Assembly: GCF_004337985.1 (NCBI RefSeq)
Contig: NC_043740.1
Coordinates: 186,001-250,000 of the forward strand
Direction: 5' to 3'
Length of the DNA stretch: 64,000 nt
Origin: Pyricularia pennisetigena
Taxonomy: Eukaryota > Ascomycota > Sordariomycetes > Magnaporthales > Pyriculariaceae
Position numbers and translations under genes: made by a program
Notes under the pieces: model-generated
Seen by the model: the letters and a program-made list of their open reading frames with translations, nothing else
The model's database searches: none
Told to the model about the DNA's origin: nothing
Part shown: positions 11,031 to 23,525 of the stretch, in pieces
Layout of the letters: each line of letters starts with the position of its first letter
Position numbering within the stretch: the stretch's first letter is position 1

Positions 11031-12430
11031 TAATCTCAGGGCTCATCCTAGAACGAACGCTCCGCAATTAATCCACCTCGATGCACTTCGCTCCATCTCG
11101 TGGCTCAATTTCGGCGTTGGTTACACCTGTGGGTCAGATCCACCCAGGGATCGTGGTCGTTCTGATTTAAGGATACGTTGTCGATTTTCGCCGCTTATGG
11201 TGGTATTTTCGTCAATTCCGCAACCAACACTCCGTTATAAAAAGAAATAAAAATCCTCAAAATACACGGTTTTTACGTTGAGAATAGCATGTAGCACCGC
11301 CATAAATAACGATTTAACTTATTTTTTCAACTGCTATGATGGCCGAAATTAATAGCAGTTGCGGCTCAATCGCTCATGGCGGTACTGCCTTTTCGATTTC
11401 TTTTCGATTTTCCATTTTCTTTTATATTATTGTTGTCTTTTGGCCAGATTTTGAACTTTGTGCACATGGAGGATGGTGTGCCCACATATAACCGTATATT
11501 CTGAGAGCATTTACATAATAAATTATATAAGTCGTTGGATAAACGGATAGGTAAAGGATTTTTAAAACTGCGTAAAGTCTACGATCAAAACACTTTTATA
11601 TTTTTCCCAATTTGCACGATGGTGAAACCAAAGTCTCAGGGACTCGATCACATCTAAAAACAAACGTCCACGCCAGATTAGATTCTAGATATCTAGTTGT
11701 ACCCCTTTTTCATAAATGAATGGTGAAGGTGGGTTGTTTTGCTATTGCTATTTTTGTTTAGTTCAACACAATTCGTAAGAAAAAAACTTAAATGACACTT
11801 ATATATAGTATTCTTATATAGCTGCTAAATTTGGATTATTTTTAATTCCATGTATACTGGGGCGAATCAACTTTCTGCGTAGATTATATATTAAAATAAA
11901 TACACTAATAAATATTTGCCTGAACCGATAACTGCATACACTCGGCACCGTTGAATAAATAAAGATATAAATGATATATAGGAATATTTCCTCGATACTA
12001 TTAGACGTCATTGATTATAATAAATCAGATGTATTAAAATAGAAGAAAAAAGAAGAGATGTATATAATAATTAAATATTAAATTAATTGAATCAATTCTA
12101 GTAACCGTGTTTGCTTAAAAGAATGACAAAAGTCACAATAATGCAGCGCAGGTCACCTCATATTTTGACAAATTTCATTTATTTCTTTATTCGAGTATTT
12201 AATTGCATACCGTGGTTACACTGTTGTTTTTTGCTGTTACAGTGGGATTATATTGCAAACACCTGCCACGAACGGCGAAAATTGACAAATTGTCCTTAGT
12301 CTAGAACGAGCGCGATTTTTTCGGCCAATTGGATTGGCCGAAAAACCATGTGGTTAAAAGGTATATGGAGCGCTCGGTCCCCACTGCGATCACTGCGAAG
12401 CAGGGGTGTCTAGCTTAAGCATTGCAACTA
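11031..12430 (+). mobile_element. Mutator-like element, about 1.4 kb, both ends present
   Basis: End A starts TAATCTCAGGGCTCATCC at 11031; end B finishes at about 12430 (TAGCTTAAGCATTGCAACTA, a mutated form of TAGTCTGAGCACTGAGACTA). The left half resembles the 1.8-kb copies. The right half has the GCAGCGCAGGTCACC block shared with 8031-8706 and 12681-13460, so this is a second subfamily. No transposase frame is visible and no clear target duplication survives. Confidence 0.65.
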
Positions 12431-12680
12431 CTTTATTGCCTTATAAACCGTTTCATGGTTCGCACCCAGTGGTATGGGGTAATTAGTTCGGAAATGCAGG
12501 GTGAGTATTATACATGGTACATGGTAAACCCCATTGGTTAATATTCGATCGCAACTTCTACTATATAAAATATGACGGATAATCCGACAACCCCGACAGC
12601 CCCATTTTCGTACAAGTTATTGTGGATTACATGCAAATAAAGGTGGACTTATAACATGCAAAATAACGCATATAATTACA
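12431..12680 (-). mobile_element. Copia LTR fragment
   Basis: It aligns with the right half of the LTR (AAACCGTTTCATGGTTCGCA, GCAACTTCTAC, CCGACAACCCCGACAGCCCC, AACGCATATAATTACA). The left half is missing, so it was cut before or during insertion of its neighbours. Confidence 0.65.
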
Positions 12681-13460
12681 AGATAATTGTACCAAATTTT
12701 GAGGGATTGGATTACTTGTAAAAACAAACGTCCACGTAGAATCGAATTCGGATTATTTGATATTATTAGTTTTTTATACAAAAATGCTCAATTTGTGTTA
12801 TTGTTTTCTTTTCTATTTTGTTCAATGGCTGCGAAATCCGAAAAGAAATTATGTAATTTTTGTATATAAAATTATAACATCATTATTATCCTAAAGCTTT
12901 TTTTATTTTGTTAATTATTGAGCAAAAAAACATTTTTTACTAAATTAAACGCCAAAATGGAAACGTTAATAAAATGTTGATTTCAAACGATAGTGGCATA
13001 CCCATTGCGCCGTTCAATTGGTGAAAATATTGAATGAAGTCTATTATATCTTAGATACATTAATTACTCTTATGTACAATTATCAATTCAATGTAATGAA
13101 ATATCTGAAACAAAGGATATTTAATATTTAAAATTGAGCTTAATCAAAACCGCTATAATAGCGGTTTTGTCCTAAAATCATGCTAAAAATGCTCATTTCG
13201 CAACGCAGGTCACCACATATTTTGACAATTTTAATTTATTTTTTATTCGAGTATTTAATCGCATACCGTAATTATATCATTATTTTTTGCTGTTATAGTG
13301 CGAGTATAGTATATATAACTGCCACTATCGGCGAAAATCGACAAATTGTCCTCAGACTAGAACTATCATGATTTTTTCTGCCAATTACATTGGCCGAAAA
13401 GCCATGTGGCTAAAAGGTATATGGAACGTTCGGACTTCGCAGGGGTCTAGTCTAAAGACT
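12681..13460 (+). mobile_element. Mutator-like element, right part, split by a second copy
   Basis: End B of a subfamily-2 copy. The last 7 bp (GAGATTA) lie at 15280-15286, on the far side of the copy at 13461-15270. Removing that copy and one CTAAAGACT restores TCTAGTCTAAAGACTGAGATTA, the normal family terminus. One family member has therefore inserted into the end of another. Confidence 0.7.
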
Positions 13461-15270
13461 TAGCCTCAGTGCTCAGACTAAACCCCCCTGCTCCGCAGTG
13501 AGGACCGAACGTTCCATGTACCTTTTAGCCACATGGCTTTTCGACCAATTACATTGGCCGAAAAGATCGCGCTCGTTCTAGTCTGAGGACATCTTGTCGC
13601 ATTTCGCCGTTCATGGCGGTACCACCAACAAAACACCCAATGCTGCGATATTGCCAATGATTATTTTATTAATATAAGGATGATTTGTGGTATTTTGCCG
13701 TTTCTAGCGGGTATATACATTATATTCGCATGATAATATCAAAAGAAAATGGTGAAACCATAGTACACAATTAAATATTCGAATAAAAAAACAAATAGAA
13801 ATTATAAAAATATATAGTAGTCTGCGTTAAATCTATTGAAGTTTGTTGGTTATTTGAATGCCGGCCGCGTTTTAATAACCACTGTATTTGGAAAGATATT
13901 AAAAAAATGAGTAAAATTTGTAATTTTTCATTATATTTAATTCTTATTTTGAATAATGGTATATAATGTTCATTTCAACTTGAATTACAGTTTTCTTAGC
14001 CTGATAGACCTAATATTGCAAAGTGCATGCAATTATCGATTGAAACAAAAGTTTTATTAATATGTTTATATAAATTAACAATTTGTTAAAAAACTAAATA
14101 ATTTACGCAAATATTGGTAAAATTAAAATATTTTTAATTTGTGCATCCCTTTATCAATTTATTAGTAAATCCTATTTGAATTTTTTTGTAAACTTCATTT
14201 AACCAAATAAAGCAAAAAATACAAAAATAACACAAATTTAGCATTTTTTTATAACAAAAAAGCAAAAAGGGCCGGTATTGTAAATCGGGTCTTACAATGA
14301 CGGTTGTTTATATACATAATTCACTTTTTCAAATTTTGGTTTTATTAATATTAAAATTGGTAAAAATGTAAAAGCATTTCGATTGTAAAATAAATATAAA
14401 ATTGGATACACTTTACCTATCCGCATATTTAACGGCTTATATAATCAAGTATACGTACCAAAATGTACTATTATATTAAATACATATACCGCCCCCCACG
14501 TGCAAAACCACTAAATTTGGCCGCGAAATAAAAATAATATAAAATTAATCAAATAAAGCAAAAAGATTCATAAAATACACATTTAGCAGTTATTTTTATT
14601 AAACAGTTTTCAAAGCCGATATTATAAATGAGATTGGACTTGAACGTTTGTTTATATACGTAATCAAATCTCTAAAGTTTTGGTTTCAATATCGTTAAAA
14701 CTGGTAAAAATATAAGCGAGTTTCGATTGTAAATTATACATAAAAAATATATATTTTGCCTATCCGCTTATCTAACTGCTTATATAATTTAGTATATGCA
14801 CCAGAACTTATTATAACGATATATACATATATACGACCCTCCACGTGCAAAAAATTTAAAATTTAGTCAAACATTAAAAATAATATTAAACAAAATCGAA
14901 AATCGAAAAAAAAATCGAAAAAACAGTACCGCCATAAACGGATTAAGGGCGGGTGGTATCGAATTCGGCCATTATAGAAAATAGAAAAATAAATTAAATC
15001 GCTCCTAATAGCGATACTAAACGCTATTTCCAACGATATTTTCTTTTTTCAATATTTTGGGTAATTGTGAAATAATAAAGGAGTGTCGGTCGAAAAAAGG
15101 CCAAAAATACCGCCATAAACGGCGAAAATCGACAAGTTGTCCTCAAACCTGAACCAAAGCGTTCTTTGGATGGACCCACAAATACATTGCAAAGCCGCAA
15201 TTGAGCCACGAAGTGGAGCGAAGTGGATTAATTGTGGAGCTCTGGGCTTCAGGGATGAGCCCTGAGACTA
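13461..15270 (-). mobile_element. Full-length non-autonomous Mutator-like element (1810 bp)
   Basis: It starts TAGCCTCAGTGCTCAG and ends GAGCCCTGAGACTA, giving short imperfect terminal inverted repeats. It is flanked by a perfect 9-bp target duplication, CTAAAGACT, at 13452-13460 and 15271-15279. Nine-base duplications are typical of MULE (Mutator-like) transposons. Both ends carry strong hairpins. The interior is AT-rich with no transposase frame, so movement would need a partner elsewhere. Internal order is the reverse of the copy at 60267-62071. Confidence 0.8.
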
Positions 15271-15750
15271 CTAAAGACTGAGATTAATTCGGACCGCCGA
15301 TACGAACCTCGGATAAATTAGCCACTTTTAACCCAATGCTTAAATTAGACCCCTGTGGGGTTCGAACGCTCCTGATCTCTTTTAGCCTTATAGACTTTGG
15401 GCCAATTAGATTGTGGGAAGAGACCGCGCTCGCTCTAATCTGAGGACAAGTTGGCGAATTTCGCTGTTGGTGGCAGGTATTTATACTCAATTCGCACTGT
15501 AACTGCAAAAATAGCAACACAAATATTGTAGAAAATGAAAATTTCGAAATAAAACAATAAATACGAATCGTAGAAATACGGAAAACAGGGGTTGCAAAAC
15601 TTGGATTTTTGTTGGTTTTTTAACGAAAGAGTCGTTATACTCCTTACTTTAATTAATTTAATATGTAAAACTTGATTTAATTTCTATTTTTCTAATATAT
15701 TTTACTTTACTTACTTTATTATTATAAGTGAGGGCAAATAATATGTATAG

Positions 15751-16179
15751 TGTTACGATCAAGGTATCGGGTAACCTGTTCTTAGGGTAAAATATAGTGG
15801 GTTAAAGCAATTAAACGTCTTATCTGGGTAACTGGGGTTTTCAATAACTGGGGTGAAACTATAATCGATTCCTGGGTAAATAGTGAATTGATTACTGTTA
15901 AGCAATCCTAACCTAAGTTTTATTTACATAATAATAAACGTGTCTTACATAACTTATATTTCCAATATGATTTTTCCTAATTTGTTGAGTTTCTAACTTT
16001 CAATGGAAGTTTTACAAATTAACCGAAATTACCTTTAAATAATTACGTGCTATTACGTCATTGGGTTTTTATATAATCCCATTTCCTACCAGTCAGTATT
16101 TCTTTTGGTCGAATATCTTTAAAAGGGGTGTAACCCCGCCTGGCCTCCCTAATACCGGCCCAATTATTTGGTCGCAATA
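15751..16179 (-). repeat. Gypsy 2 3' LTR
   Basis: 429 bp, TGTTACGATCAAGG at one end and TGGTCGCAATA at the other (RIP form of TGGTCGTAACA). It matches the partner at 22643-23070 and the Gypsy 1 LTRs in reverse. Confidence 0.85.
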
Positions 16180-16378
16180 TTAGGTTTCCTCTCCTTTAAC
16201 CATATCCCTTCAATTTCTTAATGATTCCTTTTCCCTTAATCCTAGTTTCGGATTATATATTCCTTTTTTGCTAATTTTATTGCGCCATATTTAATCGCGT
16301 AAACAAATCAAAATCTGGTCGTTCGTCGACAAAACGTCGCCACGCCTTTTTTGCGTTTCTTTTTCCTTTTTTGTGGAT

Positions 16379-16900
16379 ATGCATTTTTATTTTTATCATA
16401 AATTTTGCGGTATAATGCGCTGCGCCGTTTTACCGCAAAATTCCTTTCGTTATATCGATTGTTTTCGCGTTAACCGTTTTATTTACGATATATTAGGTGT
16501 TTCGAGTATTTCATTGCGCAACATTAGTCGGTAATATGTAAAATTTAACGTTAAAATGGAGGCTTTGGAGGAAAATATTTTAACGAAGCAGCAGAACATC
16601 CAAAAAAACATTTAAAGCTTTTTCGTTTGCGAAAACAAAACAAATTATGGTTTAAAAAGGTTATGCGAGCTATATTTCGCGGAATTAATAATTCGGAGGA
16701 ATTGGATCGGGTGGAACGTAAAAAGGTAAAATAGGAGGAACGGCGGCGAACGGACGAGATTTTTTCTAAATTATTTTCGGAATCGCTTTTTCCGGATTTC
16801 GATTTTGCCTGGAATTCGTCCTTCCTAATAAATCCTTTAAATTTCTCTTTATTGGATAAGATGAATATTTTTGCGCAATTTTTGGTGGTAAATTTCTTTG
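16379..16900 (+). pseudogene. Conserved Cys-rich/coiled-coil frame, antisense to Gypsy 2
   Basis: An ATG-started frame on the strand opposite to pol, between pol and the 3' LTR. It aligns without gaps over 67 residues to the frame at 40953-40750 in Gypsy 1, sharing QxSxR, then RxNRxxYDxLGxS and KMEA-type blocks. Allowing for RIP (Cys to Tyr), both carry a C-x2-C-x7-C pattern followed by a predicted helical, charged region. This resembles small zinc-finger-like frames known beside fungal Gypsy elements. Stops in this copy are C-to-T type, so it is dead. Confidence 0.55.
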
Positions 16901-16959
16901 TCCGTATTTTTAAATTTATAATTTATATTAATCGTTTTTTTGTTAATTTACTTAATAAT

Positions 16960-19900
16960 ATAGTTTCGAATCCTAATCGATTTTTAGCTTTTGGGAATAA
17001 TAGGTAATATTGTTTTGGGTCGTCCTCTTTTTTTTGGCTAATTCGGTCGCAAATCCAATTCCTGATAATATTGGCGGAATAATTCCTGGTAATTTTGGAA
17101 ATGGTTAGAAAATTCCAAAATATTGTTTTCGTGGCCATAGTTTTCTTATATAATAAAATATTTTGTTTTGCCGTGGTTGTGTTTGTGGTCCAGTATTCGT
17201 TCGACGTCGTACGTTTTTTTCACGTCGATTTCGATCGTTTTTTAAATACCGGTACCGTATAGTGTTGGCTTCAAAAATAATACGTGGAACGTTGGGTGGA
17301 ATTTTATAATACCCGGTAATAATAGTTTATGATTGGTTTCGCTAATTTTTTTATCGATTTCAAAAATAATACGTGGAACGTTGGGTGGAATTTTATAATA
17401 TTCGGTAATAATAGTTTATGATTGGTTTCGCTAATTTTTTTATCGATTTCAAAAATTCCAACCTTTTTAAAATTAAATTTGCTATTTGGTCGCATCTTTA
17501 ATATTAAGTCGAATAAAATAAGCGTCATTTTTTCCTGGAAGGATGGTCCTTCTATCCGATGCTGGTTGGCGTATTTGGTTATTTCTTTTCGTACGAATTT
17601 TAATTTTTGTTGGAGTTTTTGGTGGAATTTTCGTAATTCGCTGGTTTGTTTGTCGGTTCGTGGGGCCGTAATCGTGGTTTTTGGTTTTTTATATACGGTA
17701 GGATTAAATCCGTAATTTGTTTAAAGCGGGGTTATTTTAGTATTTTATTTTTTAAACTGTTATACGCGAATTATATTATAGGTAATAGTCGTACCCAATT
17801 ATCCTATTTATGGTTTATAGAGCATTTTAAATATTATCTTGATATCTGGTTCGCTCGTTTCATTTGGCCGTTCATTTGTGGGTAAAGAGCTTCAAATAGC
17901 TTATGGTCGCTTCCTAGCTATTTTATTAAAACTTTCCAAAATTTTAATATATAAAGCTTATTTGTATCCGTAATAATGTTTTCTGGAAATCCGTGGTTAC
18001 TGACAATTATTCATAGCAATGCGTGAATGACTTTTTCGGCGTTGCTACTTTCTTTATACAGTAGGAAATAAACGTATTTGGTAAATTTGTTGATTATAAT
18101 TAATATAATGTCGTATTCAGTTCAAATAAATAGTTTTTCGGAAGGTGGTTATTTAACGATAAAATCCATTATAATGGTTTTCCAGGCCTTATTAGGGGTT
18201 GGTAAAAGCTGTAAGAGCCTATAAGGTGTATGTTTTGCGGATTTGTTTTTTGCGCAAAATTCGCAATTTTTAATGGTTTTTCGTACTTTCTATGGTATTT
18301 TTTTGAAATTGTGTCGCTGTTTTAGCCGTTTCCATACTGTGGAAATTCTTTAGGGTCCGTGAGGTTTACTTTCGTGGATTTTCCGTATTTTTTTGGTATA
18401 ATTACCATATTGCTTATCATAAAATATTCGGTAAATTGGTAAAAGGTTTCCGTTATCATTTATTGTAAACGTTTTCCGTATTTCCCCAAGTATTATGCTA
18501 TGAGTATTTGTGCTTCGGTTAAGGGCGTCGGCCCTGCCGTTTTCTTTTTTTTCGATAAATAATCCTAAAATGGAATTTTAATAGGAATTTTACCCAGTTA
18601 ATTTATCGTTTATTTAACATTCTGTTGGTGGTAAAATGGGTTAGGCTTTTGTGATCCGTACAAACCAATATTTCGTATTTAATTCCAGATAATTATGGTT
18701 TCCATTTTTCGAATGCTGGGATAATAACCATAAATCTTATATCGTGGATTTGGTAATTAAATTTTGGTTTATATAATCTTTGTAAAAAAAAGGCGCAAAA
18801 ACGTAGGCGTCCTTTTTCGTTTCGTTGGTTAAATTGTCCTCCGTTTGCGTAATCGGATGCGTTGGTTTCGATTTCGAAAAGTTTTGTTAAATCTAATATT
18901 TTAAAAATTAGTTTTCGTGCTATTGCGTTTCGTAGCTGTTCGAAGGTTTATTGTATTAATTCCCTTCATTAAAATTCTGAATCTGTTTTGATTATACTAA
19001 TCAATGGGGTGGCAATCGTGCCGTAATTTTTGATAAATATTCTGTAATTTCTACAAATCCGAAAATGCCCGGACGTCCTTGACGTTTTGTGGTTGGGGCC
19101 GTTCCTTTACTATTTGGAGTTTCGATTTTTCCATCCTAGACTTTTCAGGGGCGATAATATATTGAAGGAAATTAATTTGCTTGCTGTAAAAAATGAATTT
19201 TGGGGGTCTAATTAAAAGCTTCACGTTTTGCAGCTTTTGTAAAACTGTGTAAACGTGTTTTTTATATTTTTCCAACGTTTTCGGAAAAAATAAGGATATC
19301 GTTTAAGTAAATAACGACAAAAATGTTTCAACATTTTTTAAAAACGTGGTCAATTATGGTTTGGAAAATTACGGGGCCGTTCGTAAAACAGGAAAAATAC
19401 TACTAGGTACTTGTAATATTTTCGTCGAATACGGAATGCTATTTTCCATTCCACGCCTTCCTTTATACCGATTAAATTATATGTTCTTTTAAAACTTAAT
19501 ATTATAAACTACTATATTTAAAAACAAATATTTCGAAATTCTCTTATTTACGGGAGCGGGTAGCAATTCTTTACTTGAATATCGTTTAATTATTCATAAT
19601 CCACACATAATCGTAATTTTCCATTCTCTTTTGATACGAAAAAGATTTGGTTTCCTGCTGGTAATGTCGATGGTTTAATATAACCTTTTTGAAGGTTTTT
19701 TTGCGAGGTATTCGTTTATAATCTCCATTAATATTAGATTCAAACCGTATATTTTATGGAATTCAATTGGGCTCCTGCTTTGAATGGTATTTTGTGGTCG
19801 AATGGGCTATGCTCGGGTAAATCTATTCCGAGTTTCGGCTAAATAATCGTGTATAAATCTGGTACTTTTCTGGGATTTTGCCTTTTTGGGCTGTTTTTTC

Positions 19901-20400
19901 GTGGTTGATATTATGTAATAAAATCGGTTTTAACCTATAAATAATCGCTTTTTTTCCGATATCAGTTCCGGGGTTGAATCGTCCTTCCTATAAGTACGCC
20001 ATCTGTTTTATTTGATTTTTCCGTACTTTATATTTCCTGTATAAACCCTGCCATATTGGAGGTCGTATAATAATCAGGTGCTTTTCCTATTAATTTGGCT
20101 TATAATCCAATTTATCCTGGTGTTGCTTTTTTTAAACCAGGGAATTCCTAAAATTATATTTTTGTTCTTTATTTCCGTAATATCCAAAATGATTTATTTT
20201 TTCGTCCATCATTTTCCATTTCAAGGTGTACGGTCTTTATTTCGATAATACCGTTCCCGAATAAAACCGCTTCTCCTTTTACGGTTTGCAAGCAGTATAA
20301 CTTTGTTTACTGCCAAAATATCCGTCGTTTTTTTACGATTTTTGGTGAAATGTAATTATTTTATATTCCGTTAGTAAGGAACGTTCGTATAAGTTTTCCA
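16960..20400 (-). pseudogene. Gypsy 2 pol remnant (PR, RT, RNase H, IN, chromodomain)
   Basis: The reverse transcriptase/RNase H connection is clearest at 19275-19051: YKKHVYTVLQKLQNVKLL, a FLQYIIAPEKSRMEKSK stretch and PQPQNVKDVRAFSDL, as in Ty3/Gypsy Pol. Integrase frames occupy about 18400-17500. The chromodomain (KYFIIQENYGHENNILEFSN-like) lies near 17170-17050. Protease-like sequence is near 20350-20100. Many stops and an 89-bp duplication break the frame. The chromodomain places it with chromoviruses, which target marked chromatin. Confidence 0.8.
17272..17449. repeat. 89-bp tandem duplication in Gypsy 2 pol
   Basis: Two nearly identical units, 17272-17360 and 17361-17449, starting CAAAAATAATACGTGG; a third start (CAAAAATTCC) follows. 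The length is not a multiple of three, so the duplication itself shifts the frame between integrase and chromodomain. Gypsy 1 has a single unit. Confidence 0.85.
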
Positions 20401-20409
20401 TTAAATTAT

Positions 20410-22590
20410 AGATTGAAGAATATGTATTCATGTATTATTTTCGTGGTCTGCGTGGCGTTTATGGTTTTTTATTCCGTTTTTATTGCTACCGTTTGGTGCT
20501 TTATACCGTTTGGCCATCTTAGTTTTTTGGTTTGCTGGATTCGCGTTATGGGTCCTTATTTTTTTCGTTTCCGGCCGTATAACTGCTTTGAGCTTTAACC
20601 TTATTAAATCGGTGTCCCGTTATTGTAAATGTCTTTCCTACGTTCGTTGGGATTTCGCTGTTTTTACGTTGGGGTTCCAGACGATTTTGGTTTTAGGTAA
20701 GGGTCCTGGTTATCGTAACTTTATTTGGTATTATACCTCTATTCTAACTAATATATGTATTTGGCAAATATTTCGGGTGCATTCGTATTATAGAAATCAT
20801 CTTTAATTAAAATATATTATAAGGTAATCGTTACAGGGGGTGAAAATTACCGCTAGTTCGGGATTAAATTATATTTTAATTTCCCAATTAGGTAGTCTAA
20901 TGTTGGCATATATTTCATAAATGTTTATTATTTTGCGTCGGCGTGGAAAACAATCGTTGATTATTTTGCTGCTAAAATATAACTCGCAGTTGTTTCGAAA
21001 AGATTTTACCTAAAACATTTCGGTATATTTGGGATATTTGGTATCCAAAATCGGGTGGTTTCCGAAAATTGGATTAATTAATCAAATGGCGTTTTATACT
21101 TATATTCTAAGTCATATTACGGGGAATTGTATTAAATCGTCGTTTCGGTATAAATCGATAAGTATTTTTTCATATATATAGGGGTTATTTTCTTTTGCTG
21201 TATTATATAGGTTTAAAGGTATAACCTTTTTTTCGCTGAATTCGTTTTGTAATTCGTTGCTGGATTCGTTTATTGGGGCTTATTAAATTATTTGGAAACG
21301 GTAAATTTATCCCAATGGTTTTGGTTCTCATTGTTTTCAAAATATTTAATTCCGTAGGTTCGGGTAGTTTGGCGTTCTGTCTGCGTAATTATGCGGGTGG
21401 TTTAATTCTAATAAGTACGCGGTTTCCCATTATCAAGGTCCGGGCGCTTTTTAACTTTTGCGGGTACCATTTTGCGTCCATTTTTGCGCTATTATGGGTT
21501 ATACGATTGTCGTTATAACATATGGTCCAGTTTATTTAGCTATATTAATCCGGTTATATTTATTACTGGGTGGTGGCGTTTAACTTTTGTAATTTTTTGG
21601 AGTCAGAGGTGTTATTTTGGTATCCAATTACAAAATCAGGATATAAGCCTGGAATATTCCTGGGATAAAATTTGGCGATATATCCCGGTTTATTATGTTT
21701 AAAATATTTGCCATTTTTAGGATTTTTGCGAGGTTTTTTACATTGCGTCGCGTTAAAATCCATAAATCCGTTTAATATTCCGTAGGAAATATTATATTAA
21801 CGAAACGGTTTGGGGTATCAATATTTGTGTCCTACATTAGTTTATCGCAAAATTGGGCCTTATACGCTACGTTTTTCGCGTCGTTCCAATTTTCGTTTAT
21901 AAAATCGATTATCGATTTTGATTATTAATTTTACGTATTCGGCTGAAGTATCGGGTCGTTCTTTTTTAACAAATTCGTTGTTAATTTTTTCCGTCAATCC
22001 TGCATAAAAACGTGCTTCTAGGGTTTAGGGCCCGATTATAATTTAACGGTAGTTTATCGAAATTTACTGGTATATTTGGATACTGATTTGGTTCAAAAAA
22101 AGCGCACCAGTGTACATTTAACCGTGGGTTCCTCGTTTGGGTTACGGAATGCTCCTCTAAAACATTTTGCTAAATTTTCGCAATTATTAAAAATGCGGTT
22201 AATTTTAATTTTACGGTTTTTTTTTATCGTGGTCCAAATGATTTCGTAAAATTAATTCGAATTAGGCCAGCGCATCGCCCTTTAATAGCGAGGTTGCGTA
22301 AATAACCTTATTTGCATTATTATCGAAATTATCCTGGTTAAAGTGAAAATAAACCCGAGTTCCTGTAAAAAATCCCCACAAAATATTTAGGGTATTATCG
22401 TAAAATAATGGTAAAAAAAAATCAATATAATTTCTAGTAAGTCGATTAATTTATTCCGTTATTTGTTCTTGGAGCTGTCGATTTTCCGTTTGGAGCGTCG
22501 CGACTACTTGGCGTAAAGCGTTAGTGTTGGCCGGAGCGTTAATGGTAAAAGGGGTTTAAAAGGTGGTTTCATTAAAAGACATCGTTTCGG
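20410..22590 (-). pseudogene. Gypsy 2 gag remnant
   Basis: The minus strand gives TPFTINAPANTNALRQ, then VATLQTENRQLQEQITE at about 22555-22450, matching the N-terminal coiled coil in Gypsy 1 (TPFTINAPANADALRQK). Downstream frames are stop-riddled. This part would form the capsid. Confidence 0.7.
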
Positions 22591-22642
22591 CGATATTGTT
22601 CGGTATATTCTAAAGCGAAATATTAAATAAAAGCAATTAAAA

Positions 22643-23070
22643 TATTACGATTAAAATATCGGGTAACCTATTTTTAAAATAAAGTATAGTGGGTTAAATC
22701 AACTGAGCCTTTTATTTGGGTAATTGGGGTTTTTAATAATTGGGGTGGACTTATAATCGATTCCTGGGTAGGTAATAAGTTAATTACTGCTAAACAATAC
22801 TAAATTAAATTCTATTTGTATGGTAGTAAGCGTATTTTACATAGATTATATCTCCAATGTGATTTCTCCTAATCTCTTCAAGTTGTATTTTTTAATCGAG
22901 GTTATACAAATTAACCGAGATTACCTTCTGGTGGTTACGTGCTGTTACGTGATTAGGTCTTTATTTAATCCTGTTTCCTGCCGGTCGGTGTTCTTTTGGT
23001 TAAGTGTCGTTAGGAGGGGTGTGAGCCCGCCTGGCCTCCCTGGTACCGGCCCAACTATCTGGTCGTAAGA
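22643..23070 (-). repeat. Gypsy 2 5' LTR
   Basis: 428 bp, TATTACGATTAAA to TGGTCGTAAGA, followed directly by the TATAG duplication. Confidence 0.85.
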
Positions 23071-23108
23071 TATAGACTATGCCATTATATAATTGCAAAT
23101 TTTAGTTA

Positions 23109-23489
23109 ACGTGAGGAACCCCCTGATGGCCACCCCCCCCCCCCCCCTAATGGGCACCTTTTTTACACCAAAACTCCCTTTTTGGAAAACGTTATAATAA
23201 ATCGAATAAAAGTCGTATCGATACCATTTTAGAAAGGTACATAGGGATTTGATAGTAGAACACATACCGCAAAGGAATTTTGGTTATGTATAATATATAT
23301 TCAAGGTTTGGCGCCCAAATCCGGCTTTAGATCTTCTTATACAAACTGTATGGTAACGAAAAACGGCAATATTTACCGCAATTTCCCATTTTAAAAACCA
23401 AAAATCAAAATATTATTATATTGTATATATATTACTTTATCAAGGTAGGTTCCCTGTTTTTTACGATATATTTAACGTTTAATTAGCGA

Positions 23490-23525
<36 letters not shown>

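Larger units (their letters stand above)
15751..23070 (-). mobile_element. Gypsy 2: full-length Ty3/Gypsy chromovirus, RIP-degraded
   Basis: A 7.3-kb element with 3' LTR 15751-16179 and 5' LTR 22643-23070, flanked by a perfect 5-bp target duplication TATAG (15746-15750 and 23071-23075). From the 5' end the broken minus-strand frames give Gag, protease, reverse transcriptase, RNase H, integrase and a chromodomain. An antisense frame fills the space before the 3' LTR. It is inserted in the Mutator-like copy of 15328-24832 and is the same family as Gypsy 1. Confidence 0.88.

Noticed and set aside
13461..15270. Helitron assignment for the hairpin-ended family
   Set aside because: Perfect 9-bp target duplications at 13452/15271 and inverted termini do not fit Helitrons, which insert between A and T without duplication.
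15355..15375. T-loop-like GGGTTCGAACGCTCC
   Set aside because: It is the Mutator-like end-B sequence (GGGACCGAACGCTCC in other copies), not a tRNA.
20413..21702. Several plus-strand frames rich in Phe/Tyr/Val as membrane proteins
   Set aside because: They are the antisense of the Gypsy 2 gag/protease region; RIP creates Phe/Tyr-rich antisense frames.
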